A stretch of DNA of 37,424 bases from NCBI GenBank assembly GCA_003184365.1, contig NKYR01000214.1, positions 1-37,424 of the forward strand, in the 5' to 3' direction. The translations under genes were made by a program, and so were the position numbers. The DNA is from Evernia prunastri (taxonomy: Eukaryota; Ascomycota; Lecanoromycetes; Lecanorales; Parmeliaceae). Positions within the stretch are counted from its first letter, which is position 1. Each line of letters opens with the position of its first letter. Shown here piece by piece: positions 8,095 to 18,463 of the stretch. The notes beneath the pieces are model-generated. The model made no database searches. It saw only the letters and a program-made list of their open reading frames with translations, and had not been told where the DNA came from.

Positions 8095-10155
8095 TCAAGT
8101 GAATAATCTCCATTGCCCATCGGCCCCCTGCCCTAACCTCATCTCCAGCTCCTTCGCTCGCTCTTCCGGCCGCTTACTCGCATCTGGCAGGGACAGAGCT
8201 TTGGCTGCACTCTGATCGAGGGATAGTAGCGGTTGGATTTGAGACAGTCTCCACGCGGGAACGCCACTTCGAGCCGATTGGAAAATGATCATCAAGAGGA
8301 AGAGGAGAGTGAGGATCACGCTGGCGATGGGGATGATGAGCCAGCGCAATTCGACAGCGATGTAGACCTCGGGTATCAAAGCTTCGCCAGACGCGGTGGA
8401 CTGTTCGTCGGAGGTGGTGCGGAGTCTGGAAATCTCAGTGAGCGGAATGCCATGATGATTCAAGGATCGGGGCATTACGCATTGGTCATGCTGGTGGCAA
8501 GATTATCCAGCATGTTGGACACGGCGGCTTGTCCGCCCTTTTGGTTGACCAGAAGCCCAGCAAGGGTAGCTGACGCGTCGGTTGATCCGAGATCTCCCCC
8601 AACACCGGTTTGACTGTGTCCGTAGAAGACATCAAGACCAAGATAGTTCTTGAATGCGTACCCGCTATCCTCGCTCATCCAGTATTCTTTGCCACCACTA
8701 GTGGTTGATATCACTGGTGTATCATTGTTATTAATTTCTTTACGAACTGGTTGCCATGTCAGATCCGTCGCACGACTCTTTTCCACGGTTTTTGTGATTC
8801 CGTTCGTAACAGTCGTCTGGTATGATATGACGCATAGATCTAAGCTCCCTTTCAACGCAACCAGTGCTTTGGTGAAATTTCCCTGGGACCCGTAGGCTGT
8901 TGTATCCGGGAGGTAGATGGTATAGAATACACCCAAGGAATTAGGGTCAGAATAATTATCCTCGTCGATCGTAACGCTGCTGGCACCAACCCACAAAGTC
9001 ATCTGTATACCCGCTGTCGTGAAATTATCTTCTCGCCATGGAGGATGGGTTTGAAGGTCTGAGACAGAATAAAAGCATTGCGTTGAGGCACCGATATTTT
9101 CGTGATGACAATTCCTGACAATTGTGGGAGTGATGTCATCTAGTCTAGAGCAGACGCCCATTGTTTCATAGATTGGAAAAGTACAATTGCCCGACGAGCA
9201 ATTGCCTGTCACATCCGAAGGGTCAGCGGGCGTTTTTATAATGGCAGAGTTGATTGCCGCTTCCATGGGATAAGCAACCGAGGCTGTATTAACTAAACCG
9301 CTGAAGTAGTCTTCTTGGGTGGTATCTAAAACGATTTAGCTGGGGTAAAGGGTCTAGTATTATGACACGATAAGGAGGTCAATGTAACTAGGTAGTGATA
9401 TCTGGTACATACATGTGCGGTGATATGGTGGATTAGCCACTCGATATGCCAAGCTCGTTGCCATGGACCCAGTACCAAGACCCCGGCTGCGCTGTCTAAT
9501 CTCTAGGTTGACCGTTTCCTGAGTTATAGGACTGAATAAAATGATCAAGACTACATTGAGAGCTCCAAAGTATGCGCGCAGCCCACTCTGAGTCAATACC
9601 AGCAGCCATAAAGATGTCATCAGGCACTCACATTGTCGGATGTTTCCAAAGCATTACAAAGATATCAATGGGCCCAGCCCCGAAGCTTTCAATGTCCGCA
9701 ACGGGACTTGCCTGTTTCGCTAGCCAGAGCCACCTGATCTGAGCGATACCAGAAGCTACGGGGAAGATCAGAGCGATTGAGGCAATTGTCGTCAAAACGT
9801 TAACCAGGGTGTTGACCGAGACGCCAGAATGCCAGTGACTCAATGGCTTCCCATTAAAGACGGTGAGAACGGTGATGAGAATAATTAGCGTAATTGCTGC
9901 CAACATCCATGCCAGAACCTCCAGAGCCCAAGAGCTTCCAACAAGGCGTGAATAGATAGATGGTTTGGATTGGATCACATGCCCAGTGCCTTCTGCTGCG
10001 TGGAATGAGAGACCTCTAGGATGACGAGGTGGTGGTGATCCGTTGCCCATGTCACGACCGCTTGTGTGGGAATCGACGTCGTCCGTTATTAGTCGCTGAG
10101 AGGAGTGCAGAGAGCCCTTCTTTAAGAAGTGTAACTCGTTTGAGTTCAGGTCCAT
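8095..10155 (-). CDS. DUF3176 family multi-pass membrane protein
   Basis: Four exons (10155-9632, 9585-9413, 9325-8479, 8425-8095) close in frame to 624 aa, the usual size for this fungal-only family of unknown function. The core signature is at residues 76-174: WALEVLAWMLA (TM1, about 76-100), then L.HW....SVNTLV (TM2, about 117-137), then IAQIRWLWL and GPIDIFVMLWKHP. TM3 (about 176-196) is in exon 2. A long, probably extracytoplasmic domain follows, with CSSGNCTFP..ETMGVCSR cysteines and several N-x-S/T sites. TM4 is at about 543-566 near the C-terminus. The SMTNALRT motif, typical just before TM4, is recreated exactly by removing intron 3 (GTAATG...TTTCCAG). The first intron (46 nt) uses the second of two nearby AGs to keep frame; this is the least certain junction. 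The start is the ATG at 10155. Confidence 0.85.
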
Positions 10156-11556
10156 CGCTGTCGCAAACCGAATAACGAATAGATGCAGAGAGTAAAAGAT
10201 AGGTAGAAGGCAAAGAGCCTTACGATGCAAAGGTTGAGGTCACTTTTTTTTGTGCGTCTTTCTCTATCTTTTATCACAACACACGAGATTCAGCCGCACG
10301 GGCTGAAATGCAAGAGAAGGAAAAGCACTACGTGACTACCTTCCTCTTTGGAGCTGGACCTACCTTAAGGTAGACTGGTAGTAGACCGGGCCGCATGCCA
10401 AGTACAAAGACCATGGTCCATGGAACGCCTCTTTACCTTTAGCTTTCTATTTGTCATGGATTCCCATCTCTAGGGAATTTAGAGTTCATAGATCCAGCGC
10501 CTTTGGACTCTTAGCCGAAAGTTTGAAGGAGTTCAATATAAATCATGTGATGACCCTCTTGATACAACGGAAAACGCAGTATAGCGGAATGAACCTACCG
10601 ATATGTACACTCCACTAAGGCGAGGTTCGACTCACAGTAGAGTAGGAAGCTGTGGACTTTCGAGTCTCGCGTGCAGCTGAAACATCGCATATCGCCAATA
10701 TCAAGGGACACACTACCCACGCCAAGTCCCAAATGCGAACGGAGGTTCTTGGCGGAGGATTAGCATCGCGCACCAGTTGTACTGGTCTTGATTTGCCGGT
10801 GTTCGTATTTGCACAGCAGAGACCTTCTTGCCTCCGCCATGCATAAGATCGTCTTTGCTCGCTCCTATGATGTTCGTTAAACCCAGGATCTTCGTGTGAA
10901 GGTTGCTGCCTCTGACATTCTATTTGAGCAAAGAGCGTGTGTGACAGGCGAAAGATCAGCCCTCAAACCTTGTATAATTCATACGCCTCAATATTTGCCA
11001 TAATCGTCTTCCACGTGTCTGGTTTCACAATCACCTTCAACGGCGGCTCCTTCATAGTCGCCGCTTCGATTTTGCTTCTTCGGCGCTCACGTGGTTGTAG
11101 GCTGAATGGCGCTCGGCGAGCAAATTCACGCAGTGTCCAGTTTACTCGGTACGAACATCGTCGAGCTCGACGCATGTGAAGTGGATGTTTCATTGCGGTC
11201 TAATTTTGCCTTCGGCGACCCATTTGGAGGTGCAATAGATGTCGAATTATAACACTCTGTGCGAGTATAGGTGTTAGTAGGGGTTGAAATCTGGGATAAT
11301 ACGAATAGGCGTCCGGTAGAGGTGACTTGTTAGCCCAGTGGGGTTGCTTCAAATCAGATTTCTCCCTGCCTTATTTTTCTGGAAAGGAGCCCATCACGTA
11401 GATAAAAGTCTGGGCCAATATTCATGAGTGGAATCTGTCCTTCGTTACGATGGGTTGTTCCTGACACAGTCCGTTATGAGTATAGCAGAGGCTAAGCTAT
11501 TAGCTCAATGGATCAAATCTCACATCATCGATAAGGCTAGGCTAGTACTGGCCTTA
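10156..11556. other. Intergenic region, 5' of DUF3176 gene
   Basis: No supported gene is present. The first few hundred bases are the presumed promoter of the minus-strand DUF3176 gene. Short opposed frames at 10652-10846 and 10937-11193 show no family resemblance. No repeat was detected until the inverted-repeat element at 11557. Confidence 0.5.
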
Positions 11557-11885
11557 CTCGAGGTCACCCCCTAATGCAACACATCCACTAATGCAATACC
11601 CTAAAATCCGATAATTCCGGGGGGTATACCACCCCTAAAAGCCTCCCTAAAGACCGCCCCGAAGAACTTGGACAGACTTTGTTATACCATTATATGCATT
11701 CATCAATACAACTCCGATTCGAAAAATTCTTGCAGCTTTAGAAAACCTAGAGTTTACGTTCTACATTTACGTTTTCACACATTTCTAAATACCGTTGTGG
11801 AAGGACGAGTGATGAAGTTTTCGGATTTTAGGGTATTGCATTAGTGGGTGTGTTGCATTACCTTACCTTAGGGGGTGACATCGAG
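11557..11885. mobile_element. MITE with long inverted repeats, TA-flanked (329 bp)
   Basis: Arms of about 50 bp begin CTCGAGGTCACCCCCTAATGC on the left and end GGGGGTGACATCGAG on the right. Each arm carries two sub-repeats, CTAATGCAACA and CTAATGCAATA, followed by CCCTAAAATCCGA. The right arm has an extra ACCTTACCTT. Dinucleotide TA stands at both outer borders (11555-11556 and 11886-11887), the duplication made by Tc1/mariner-pogo (Fot1-like) transposases. There is no coding capacity, so it is a non-autonomous element that needs a transposase supplied elsewhere. The sub-repeated TIR layout is reminiscent of fungal pogo elements, but the superfamily is an inference. Confidence 0.75.
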
Positions 11886-12090
11886 TACCTTACGGGCGTG
11901 CCTTAGTATGTGCACACCGTATTGAGACAGTACTGATACAATATCAAGTGATTGAGAGCGTTTATTTTTTAAAATACAATTATAGACAAATACCATGTGT
12001 TTACGAAGATAAAATTTGAACAGTTCTTAACTTTGACACCGTTAATTTTTAAAAAACGGTTCCGACACCGTTTAAAAGATATTAAGATAC

Positions 12091-12285
12091 TGTCAGGACC
12101 GGCATAGGCATAGCCAGGGTATGGGTATAGTAGACGAAGGATAAAGAGTCTACCTGGCTATGTAGGAGGGTGGCATGGCTATATGTAGGCCATGGCCCAG
12201 CCCTATGGTCCCCATAGGGCTGCAGGGCTAACAAAGGAGGAAGGTGCTGGAAGGCCCTGGTAGGGACCAGGGTACGGTCGTAACA
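12091..12285 (-). repeat. Solo LTR (195 bp) with GATAC target duplication
   Basis: Read on the minus strand it runs from TGTTACGACCGTACCC to GGTCCTGACA. The pentamer GATAC lies immediately on both sides (12086-12090 and 12286-12290). It is GC-rich with several palindromes (GGCCATGGCC; CCCTATGGTCCCCATAGGG) and sits inside an AT-rich TIR element, so it is the younger insertion. The termini resemble the Ty3 LTR at 621-845. Confidence 0.9.
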
Positions 12286-12406
12286 GATACACTCAAAAAT
12301 TTAATTACACTACTAGTCTCACTGATGGAGCTCTAAATAGTAAGACTGCAAATAATATTTTTGTATAAAGATTCAATAATCTCGCATGAAATTTGAAGAG
12401 CTACAA

Positions 12407-12440
12407 CTACGAATCTACGATCTACGAATCTACGATCTAC
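12407..12440. repeat. Short tandem repeat, 15-bp unit
   Basis: CTACGAATCTACGAT occurs twice plus a partial third unit. Each unit is itself built from two CTACGAT-like halves. It lies inside the second TIR element. Confidence 0.8.
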
Positions 12441-13037
12441 AATGCACTGTTTACCACTCGATCAAAGTTCTCGTGTATTGTAGAAGATGTTATTGTATTA
12501 TATAAAGTCTTGACGTCACTAATCTACAATACTTGACAGGGTTTTCTGACACGGTGTCCGTACGGTTTTTTAGAAATCTTGTTAAGTAAACTCTTAACAG
12601 GTCTAATTGAGATACGCGCTAATATCAAAAACCGCTCTAAGATTGATTTAGTAAATTAAAAATATTCGGTTTCTAGAAAATATTAGTTATGTTACTGTTA
12701 TGAATCAGATTTCTCGTAAAGCTACGATTATATACCTTAGATGGTATCAATACTGTCTCAATACGGTGTGCACATTGTAGGGCACGCCCGTAAGGTACAC
12801 CAGAATTTAGGTCAAAAATTTAGTGGCTTGGCACATACAAGGACTAAGGTAATTGGTCCAAATGATGAAAGAGCATACGGAAAAGAACGGCAGTACCAGG
12901 CTGCTTCAATCCTCGCCATCAAATGCTACGAAATAATTTCTGTTGCAGAGTAATCGCCTCAAGCAAAAGACCGATTTTTATCGGTCCGAGTGCTCATTCT
13001 TGTCACTCCTCCGTGACTCTGTCGTTGCTTGCCCACA

Positions 13038-15941
13038 ATGGCCGATATCGATGTGGAAAAGGTGCTCTCGGAGTTGACAATGGGAGAAAAGGTGTCTCTT
13101 ACTGCTGGTTAGTTTCCTCCATCCTGGCACTTCATGTGGGCACGAAGATCGAGCGCGGCCCTAGATACACCTCTTGTGCCTGCCTCTGTAAAGAAATTTG
13201 CCACTTTTCGTCAGCTGTGAGAGTATCGCGGCTTCATACTCTGGGCTGTTTTCCTTCAAAAAGGATGTACTCTGCCTATGCTTTGGGTTGGATGAAGCGC
13301 ACACCTCTGAGATCGTCATCCCAGAGCTCAGATTAATATGCCCGATTTGAAGTATCATACTGCATTTTGGCCGGTCTGATGTCAAGTCGCCTCACGATGT
13401 ACTGACTAAAGGCTAGGTAGAGACTTCTGGCATACAGTTCCTATCCCTAGACTTGGCGTCCCGTCTATACGTACATCTGACGGACCCAACGGAGTTCGGG
13501 GTACTCGGTCTTTCAACGGGACACCGGCAGGATGCCTTCCATGTGGGACGGCGCTCGGGAGTACATTTGACCTCGATTTGCTCCGCTCTGTCGGCAGGTA
13601 TCTAGGGCAAGAGGCCAAAGCAAAGGGTGCTCATGTTCTACTGGGACCAACGATTAACATTCAGCGTTCCCCGCTCGGAGGTCGTGGCTACGAGTCGTTT
13701 TCCGAAGACCCCTTTCTATCGGGAATTTTAGCTGGCGAGTATTGTAAAGGGGTACACGAGGAGGATGTCATTACGACGCCGAAACACTTTGTTTGTAATG
13801 ATCAAGAGCATGAAAGGTTGGCAGTAGATAGTATCGTGACTGATAGGGCTCTGCGGGAAATCTACCTGATGCCTTTCATGCTGGCTATCAAGAATGCCAG
13901 ACCTAAGGCTGTTATGACAGCTTATAACAAAGTCAATGGGACACATGTGGCTGAAAACCCAAGGTTGCTTGATATATTACGAAAAGATTGGGGCTGGCAG
14001 GGGCTGCTGATGAGTGACTGGTGAATGTTCTTAGTGCAACTGGAGATCAAAAGCTAAAGTACGAAGGTATGGCACCTATAGCACATCGGAAGGCATTAAT
14101 GCTGGCTTGGATCTTGAGATGCCTGGACCTACCCAATGGCGAGGGGCCGCGCTCAGCCACGCCGTGACCTCCAACAAAGTACGGCGACATGTGCTGGATG
14201 AAAGGGTGCGCGCAGTGCTAGAGACAATCAAAGAAGCTGCAAAGTCTGGCATCGGTGAAGATGCGAAAGAGGGCGGACTGAACAGACCAGAGGACCAGAG
14301 GCTTCTGCGGCGTGTCGCCGCTGAGTCTATCGTGCTGCTCAAGAACGAAAATGCCATTTTGCCTTTTGATAAGAGCAAAGTTGTAGCTGTTATCGGTCCG
14401 AACGCCAAAGTCGCGACCTATTCTGGAGGGGGCAGTGCGTCCCTGCTGCCATACTACGCAGTGACCCCTTTCGATGGAGTTTCGAATCAATGCGAGTCCG
14501 TACGCTTTTCACAGGGTGCCTACAGCCACAAAGAACTTCCTTTGCTTGGGAATTCGCTACGAACGTTAGATGGCAAGACTGGCTTCGACTTCCGAGTATA
14601 TGATAAGCCGGTCAAGGCTGCGGATCGAAAGCTTCTCGATACATTGCACCTCAGTGACTCATACATGTTCGTGATGGACTACAAGGTCCCGAACTATACT
14701 AGCTCGACCTACTACGTCGATGTCGAGGGCGTTTTTACGCCCGAAGAAGAAGGGACCTATGATTTCGGCTTGACCGTGCAGGGCACCGGTCAGCTTTTCA
14801 TTGATGAAAAGCTGATCGTTGACAATGTACATGACCAGCGACCTGGTACCGCCTTCTTTGGCTCAGGCACTGTTGAAAAGATCGGATCGATGGACCTTGA
14901 GGCTAGGAAGTCGTACAGGATACGCGTCGAGTTTGGTACCGCTCCCACGGCAACGTCTTCGAACCGAGCAACAGTCTCCTTCGGAGCTGGTGGCCTTCGT
15001 GTGGGCGGGTGCAAACACATAGACCCGGAAGAAGCTATCGCCGATGCTGTCAAGCTGGCTTCTGAGGTCGAACAGGTCGTTGTCTTTGCCGGTTTGAATA
15101 GTGATTGGGAAGGGGAAGGTTCCGATAGACCTGATATGAATTTGCCGCCTTACAGCAACGATCTCATAAGCAAGGTGCTGGAGGCAAATCCAAAGGCTAC
15201 CATCGTACTGCAAAGCGGCACGCCAGTGGCCATGCCGTGGGTCGACAAAGCCTCTGCTCTGATGCAGGCTTGGTATGGCGGCAACGAGACCGGCAATGCC
15301 ATTGCTGACGTCTTGTTCGGGGACGTTAATGCAGTAAACACCCCACCTCCGCGTTCTTGACCCGCATGGCTTCCTGAGCTGATGTTTTCCAGTCTGGCAA
15401 GCTACCCCTGTCCTTTCCGCGCCGCCTCGAAGACAACCCGGCCTTCCTCAATTACCGCTCCGAGGGCGGCCGTGTCCTCTATGGCGAGGATGTTTATGTC
15501 GGCTACCGCTTCTACGACAAAGTCAAACGTCCAGCACTCTTCCACTTCGGTCATGGCCTCTCGTACACCACGTTCGACCTCTCAGATCTGAGACTCTCCG
15601 CAACCACTTCCACCGTAAGCGTCAAGGTGGACGTCTCGAATTCCGGCTCCAGAGCTGGCGCGGAGGTAGTGCAAGTGTATATACAGGCTCATACACCTAG
15701 TATTAACCGACCGCTCAAGGAGCTGAAGGGGTTCAAGAAGGTGTTCTTGGAGGCGGGGGAAACGAAGGAGGTGCAGGTAGACATGGACAAGAAGTACACG
15801 ATCAGTTTTTGGGATGAGGGGAGGGATGCGTGGATCGCGGAAAAGGGAGAGTATGGGGTTTTGGTGGGTACGAGTAGCCAAGGCCGATTCTTGGAGGAAA
15901 GGTTTGAGGATGGCCAAACGTGGTGGTGGACCGGGCTTTGA
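13038..15941 (+). CDS. bglI: Intracellular GH3 beta-glucosidase with PA14 domain (bglI type)
   Basis: Exons 13038-13107, 13417-14020, 14067-15333 and 15393-15941 close in frame to 829 aa, the length of Aspergillus 'beta-glucosidase I'. The enzyme hydrolyses terminal beta-D-glucosyl residues from cellobiose and other beta-glucosides. The GH3 N-domain covers about 1-250: RDFWHTVPIPRLG, SDGPNGVRGT, GPTINIQRSPLGGRG, KHFVCNDQEHER and LLMSDW, where Asp224 is the expected nucleophile. That MSDW codon set is restored exactly by removing intron 2. The GH3 C-domain is interrupted by a PA14 domain (about 390-540), then comes a fibronectin-III-like C-terminus (about 730-815). No signal peptide is present: the chain starts MADIDVEKVLSEL, as in bglI homologues, so cytosolic action on imported beta-glucosides is likely. 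Intron 1 is unusually long (309 nt) with a TGACTAA branch site. It appears intact. Confidence 0.93.
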
Positions 15942-16476
15942 GACAGAGACTCTTTGCGCTGGCTGGTGCAAATTTCTCCCCGTCCTAAACCAATGGCAAA
16001 GAACACCATGTCGCACTTTCAGCAAGTATGTTTTTCGGTATCTGTGGCCAATAATACACTATGGTAGCTTTTGTTGTTAAGGTAGGAACCTCAGGCCTCA
16101 AAAACTAGGGATTTAACGAGTAGATGGTGAGTCAGCTGGTACGTACTCTATCTTACTCGTACCTCACTGTCTTAGCTGACACCCCGACGGCCTTCAGCCA
16201 AATTATCGCTCCGTCTTTGTACCTCCGTCAAGCATAGATGCAGACCATGATGACCAAACTCCGTCGTCACTGCGCAACGGACCAAAGCCCTCGAAATTTT
16301 CTTTCCAAGGCCTCAAGCGCCGTGCCAAAACACTCATCCTTTCCGGAGAGTAGAATCCACAAAGTAAAAAGAGAGAAACTACGCTGATCTTGATTCCATT
16401 TCTTCTGGCTTTTCTGACTTCGCGCAATATCGCTGCCAGCACTACGATCGCCGACTCTTGTGAATGCAAAATAACT
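15942..16476. other. Intergenic region between GH3 and MFS genes
   Basis: This is the 3' flank of the beta-glucosidase and the presumed promoter and 5' UTR of the truncated transporter. The reading frame of the transporter is open upstream to 16390, but the ATG at 16477 gives the more usual N-terminus. Nothing else is seen. Confidence 0.5.
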
Positions 16477-17613
16477 ATGGCTGACAGCTCCACAGAATCC
16501 CCAAATGTGGAACTCGCTTCAGAGAAGGCGGAGCTCAACATTCAAGGGCCTGAACACCTCTCGATATCACCTGCTCCACCCAACGCCGATGCGAACAAGA
16601 AGAACAGTGTCGATGCCGCCATACCTTCAGACGACCATGATCCTAGCACCGTTGATGGAAGCTCAAATAATGTGAGCGGATTCGAACCAGGCTATCGCTT
16701 CTACCTCGGATTCTCTTCGCTGGCTGTTCTGGCCATGATGGTTTTACTAGATGGCACATCCATTTCTGTCGCGCTCCCGGTTCGTCTTCTATGTCTCTAC
16801 ACCTCGCAAAGCTAAAAAAAAATACTGCTTTAGATCAGCGTTGCAGACCTTCACGGCACAGATATTGAGTATTTTGAGTTTTTGGCCGGTACAAGCTTCC
16901 TAGTCAATTCAGCCATCATTCGGCCTCCAATTGCTGCCTTGTCACAAATCTTCGGTCGTATGCGAGTGCTGGCTTTCTACGTCATTCATTTCTTGATTGG
17001 CATCATCATGTCAGGTCTGGCGCGAGATTTTGAGGTTGTGATTGTTGGCAGGACAATCCAAGGTATTAGTGGCTGCGCCGTCATCCTGCTCAATGATGAT
17101 ATCATCACCGACCTGGTGCCCATGAGACTGCGTGGCGTATACTTCGGTACTATAGGCGGAGTATGGGCTCTTGGGTCATTATTGATAGGCGGTGCTTTGG
17201 CATACAAGGCTACTTGGGTAAGTACCCTTGCCGCCTTTAAAACGCCTCGTTGTTTTACACTTGTGCTACCGATATTAGTTGATGCATCTCTCACATAACC
17301 ACACTGTCGACATGCTGATTCCTTCTAGAGATGGTTGTTCTGGATGAACGTTCCGTTTTCCGTCATTGGACTGTTCATGGTCCCGGCTTTCATGAGACTC
17401 AATCTTGTGCCCAGCTCCATCGTCCAGAAACTCAAACGCGTTGACTGGCTCAGCAACGCCATCTTCATTGCCGCGACAACAATCTTTCTGATCCTATTAT
17501 CCTGGGGCGGCGTGCAGTATCCGTGGGATTCGTGGCACACTCTACTGATCGGTATCGTTGGCCTTGTAGGCTCCACCGTTAGTCTTCGCCACCATCATCG
17601 CGAAAACATGTGA
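16477..17613 (+). pseudogene. MFS transporter, N-terminal half only
   Basis: Exons 16477-16779, 16834-17217 and 17329-17613 join in frame to 323 aa. The first ~70 residues are a hydrophilic Ser/Glu/Asp-rich cytosolic tail. Then come TM1 (FYLGFSSLAVLAMMVLLDGTSISVALP, the LDxTSI motif of the 14-TM DHA2 drug:H+ antiporters), LAGTSFLVNSA, motif A-like IFGRMRVLAFYVIH, VGRTIQGISG, LVPMRLRGVYFG, and W|RWLFWMNVPFSVIGL across intron 2. A final hydrophobic segment is followed by RRVDW-like KRVDWLSNAIF and GGVQYPWDSWHTLL. The protein then stops at HHHREN-M, where homologues continue for another 250-300 residues. I find no continuation in other frames downstream. It is a truncated, probably non-functional efflux pump; the surviving 5' part and its splice sites are clean, so truncation looks recent or the stub is still transcribed. 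Confidence 0.8.
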
Positions 17614-18463
17614 CCCTAACAATGTATAAATAAACAACATGATTGGCCTATTCCAGGCCGAAGGTAAACCATCAAATAGAGGCCGTTGTAGACGTATTCT
17701 CGTATCTTAGTATTAGAAAAATTCTTATATCTATAGCGATTTGCTTTGAAGTGATAATAGCTAGCTAAATAACTAAATACAGGCGTGGGAGGGCGGAGAG
17801 AAAATATACAATTGCTCTATATGAGAAGAATCGACTGAACAACAAAGAGACAATTGTCTGTGAGATGACCTGGTCTTTATAGGCCATTTCATACCAAAGA
17901 AGGCTACGAATCCTTCACTTTGCCATGGCCTCTCGCCATGGCCTGAAACAACGCAATGCAATACTAATGCACATGGGCTATGCCAATGCGAGAAGTACCT
18001 ATAGCGGTATTGGTGTAAGCGACTAACCCTCAGCCCTGCTGTGGCGATTATTGTACACGATACTTACTATCTATTAGGCCTGCGGCCTGTAACTCAACAA
18101 GACTCTTCGTGCATGTTGTTAAGTAATGGACTACCTAGTCACTGCACGAAGTACATTAAGGAGTAGGTGCCTTCAATTACATGGAATGGTGTAGAGATGT
18201 GCCAAGCCCAGTAACCATAAAGTAAGGTAAAGTACTTTTATTTACCTTAGTCCCCCAGTAGCGGTTTCTCGTACCATACAGTTATATCACGCATGAACAA
18301 AATCTAGTCGTCCTGCTTTCTGCATCATTCCGATGCACATTCAGTGCCTGACGCTGGAGTGAACTGTTTACCTTGATAGAGTACTCGCATCTCCAACGGC
18401 GCTAAACTCAACAAGTGATCCAATTCTCTGCGAGCAACAATAGAGTTGGTACCTAATCATCCT
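17614..18463. other. Intergenic region
   Basis: No gene is supported. There is an ATAAATAAAC motif at about 17626 that could serve polyadenylation. A CTTCGTGCA...TGCACGAAG inverted repeat lies at 18109-18153. GCCATGGCCT is repeated at about 17921 and 17934. Any lost 3' half of the truncated transporter is not here. Confidence 0.4.

Larger units (their letters stand above)
11888..12795. mobile_element. Second TA-flanked TIR element, split by a solo LTR
   Basis: The left end CCTTACGGGCGTGCC...TGTGCACACCGTATTGAGACAGTACTGATAC and the right end (read inverted) match over about 55 bp with few differences. Inner segments around TAAAAAACGG...CGACACCGT also pair with an inverted counterpart near 12550-12575, so the complementarity is long. 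TA borders both ends (11886-11887 and 12796-12797). The left TA is the same one that closes the preceding MITE. Without the nested LTR and its duplicated pentamer it would be 708 bp. The interior is AT-rich with no transposase, so it is non-autonomous and probably RIP-affected. Confidence 0.7.

Noticed and set aside
10622..10633. GAGGTTCGACTC resembling a tRNA B box
   Set aside because: No matching acceptor stem, D arm or anticodon arm could be folded around it.
18109..18153. CTTCGTGCA...TGCACGAAG inverted repeat as a possible MITE or terminator
   Set aside because: Only 9-bp arms with a 27-base loop, no flanking duplication and no second copy seen.
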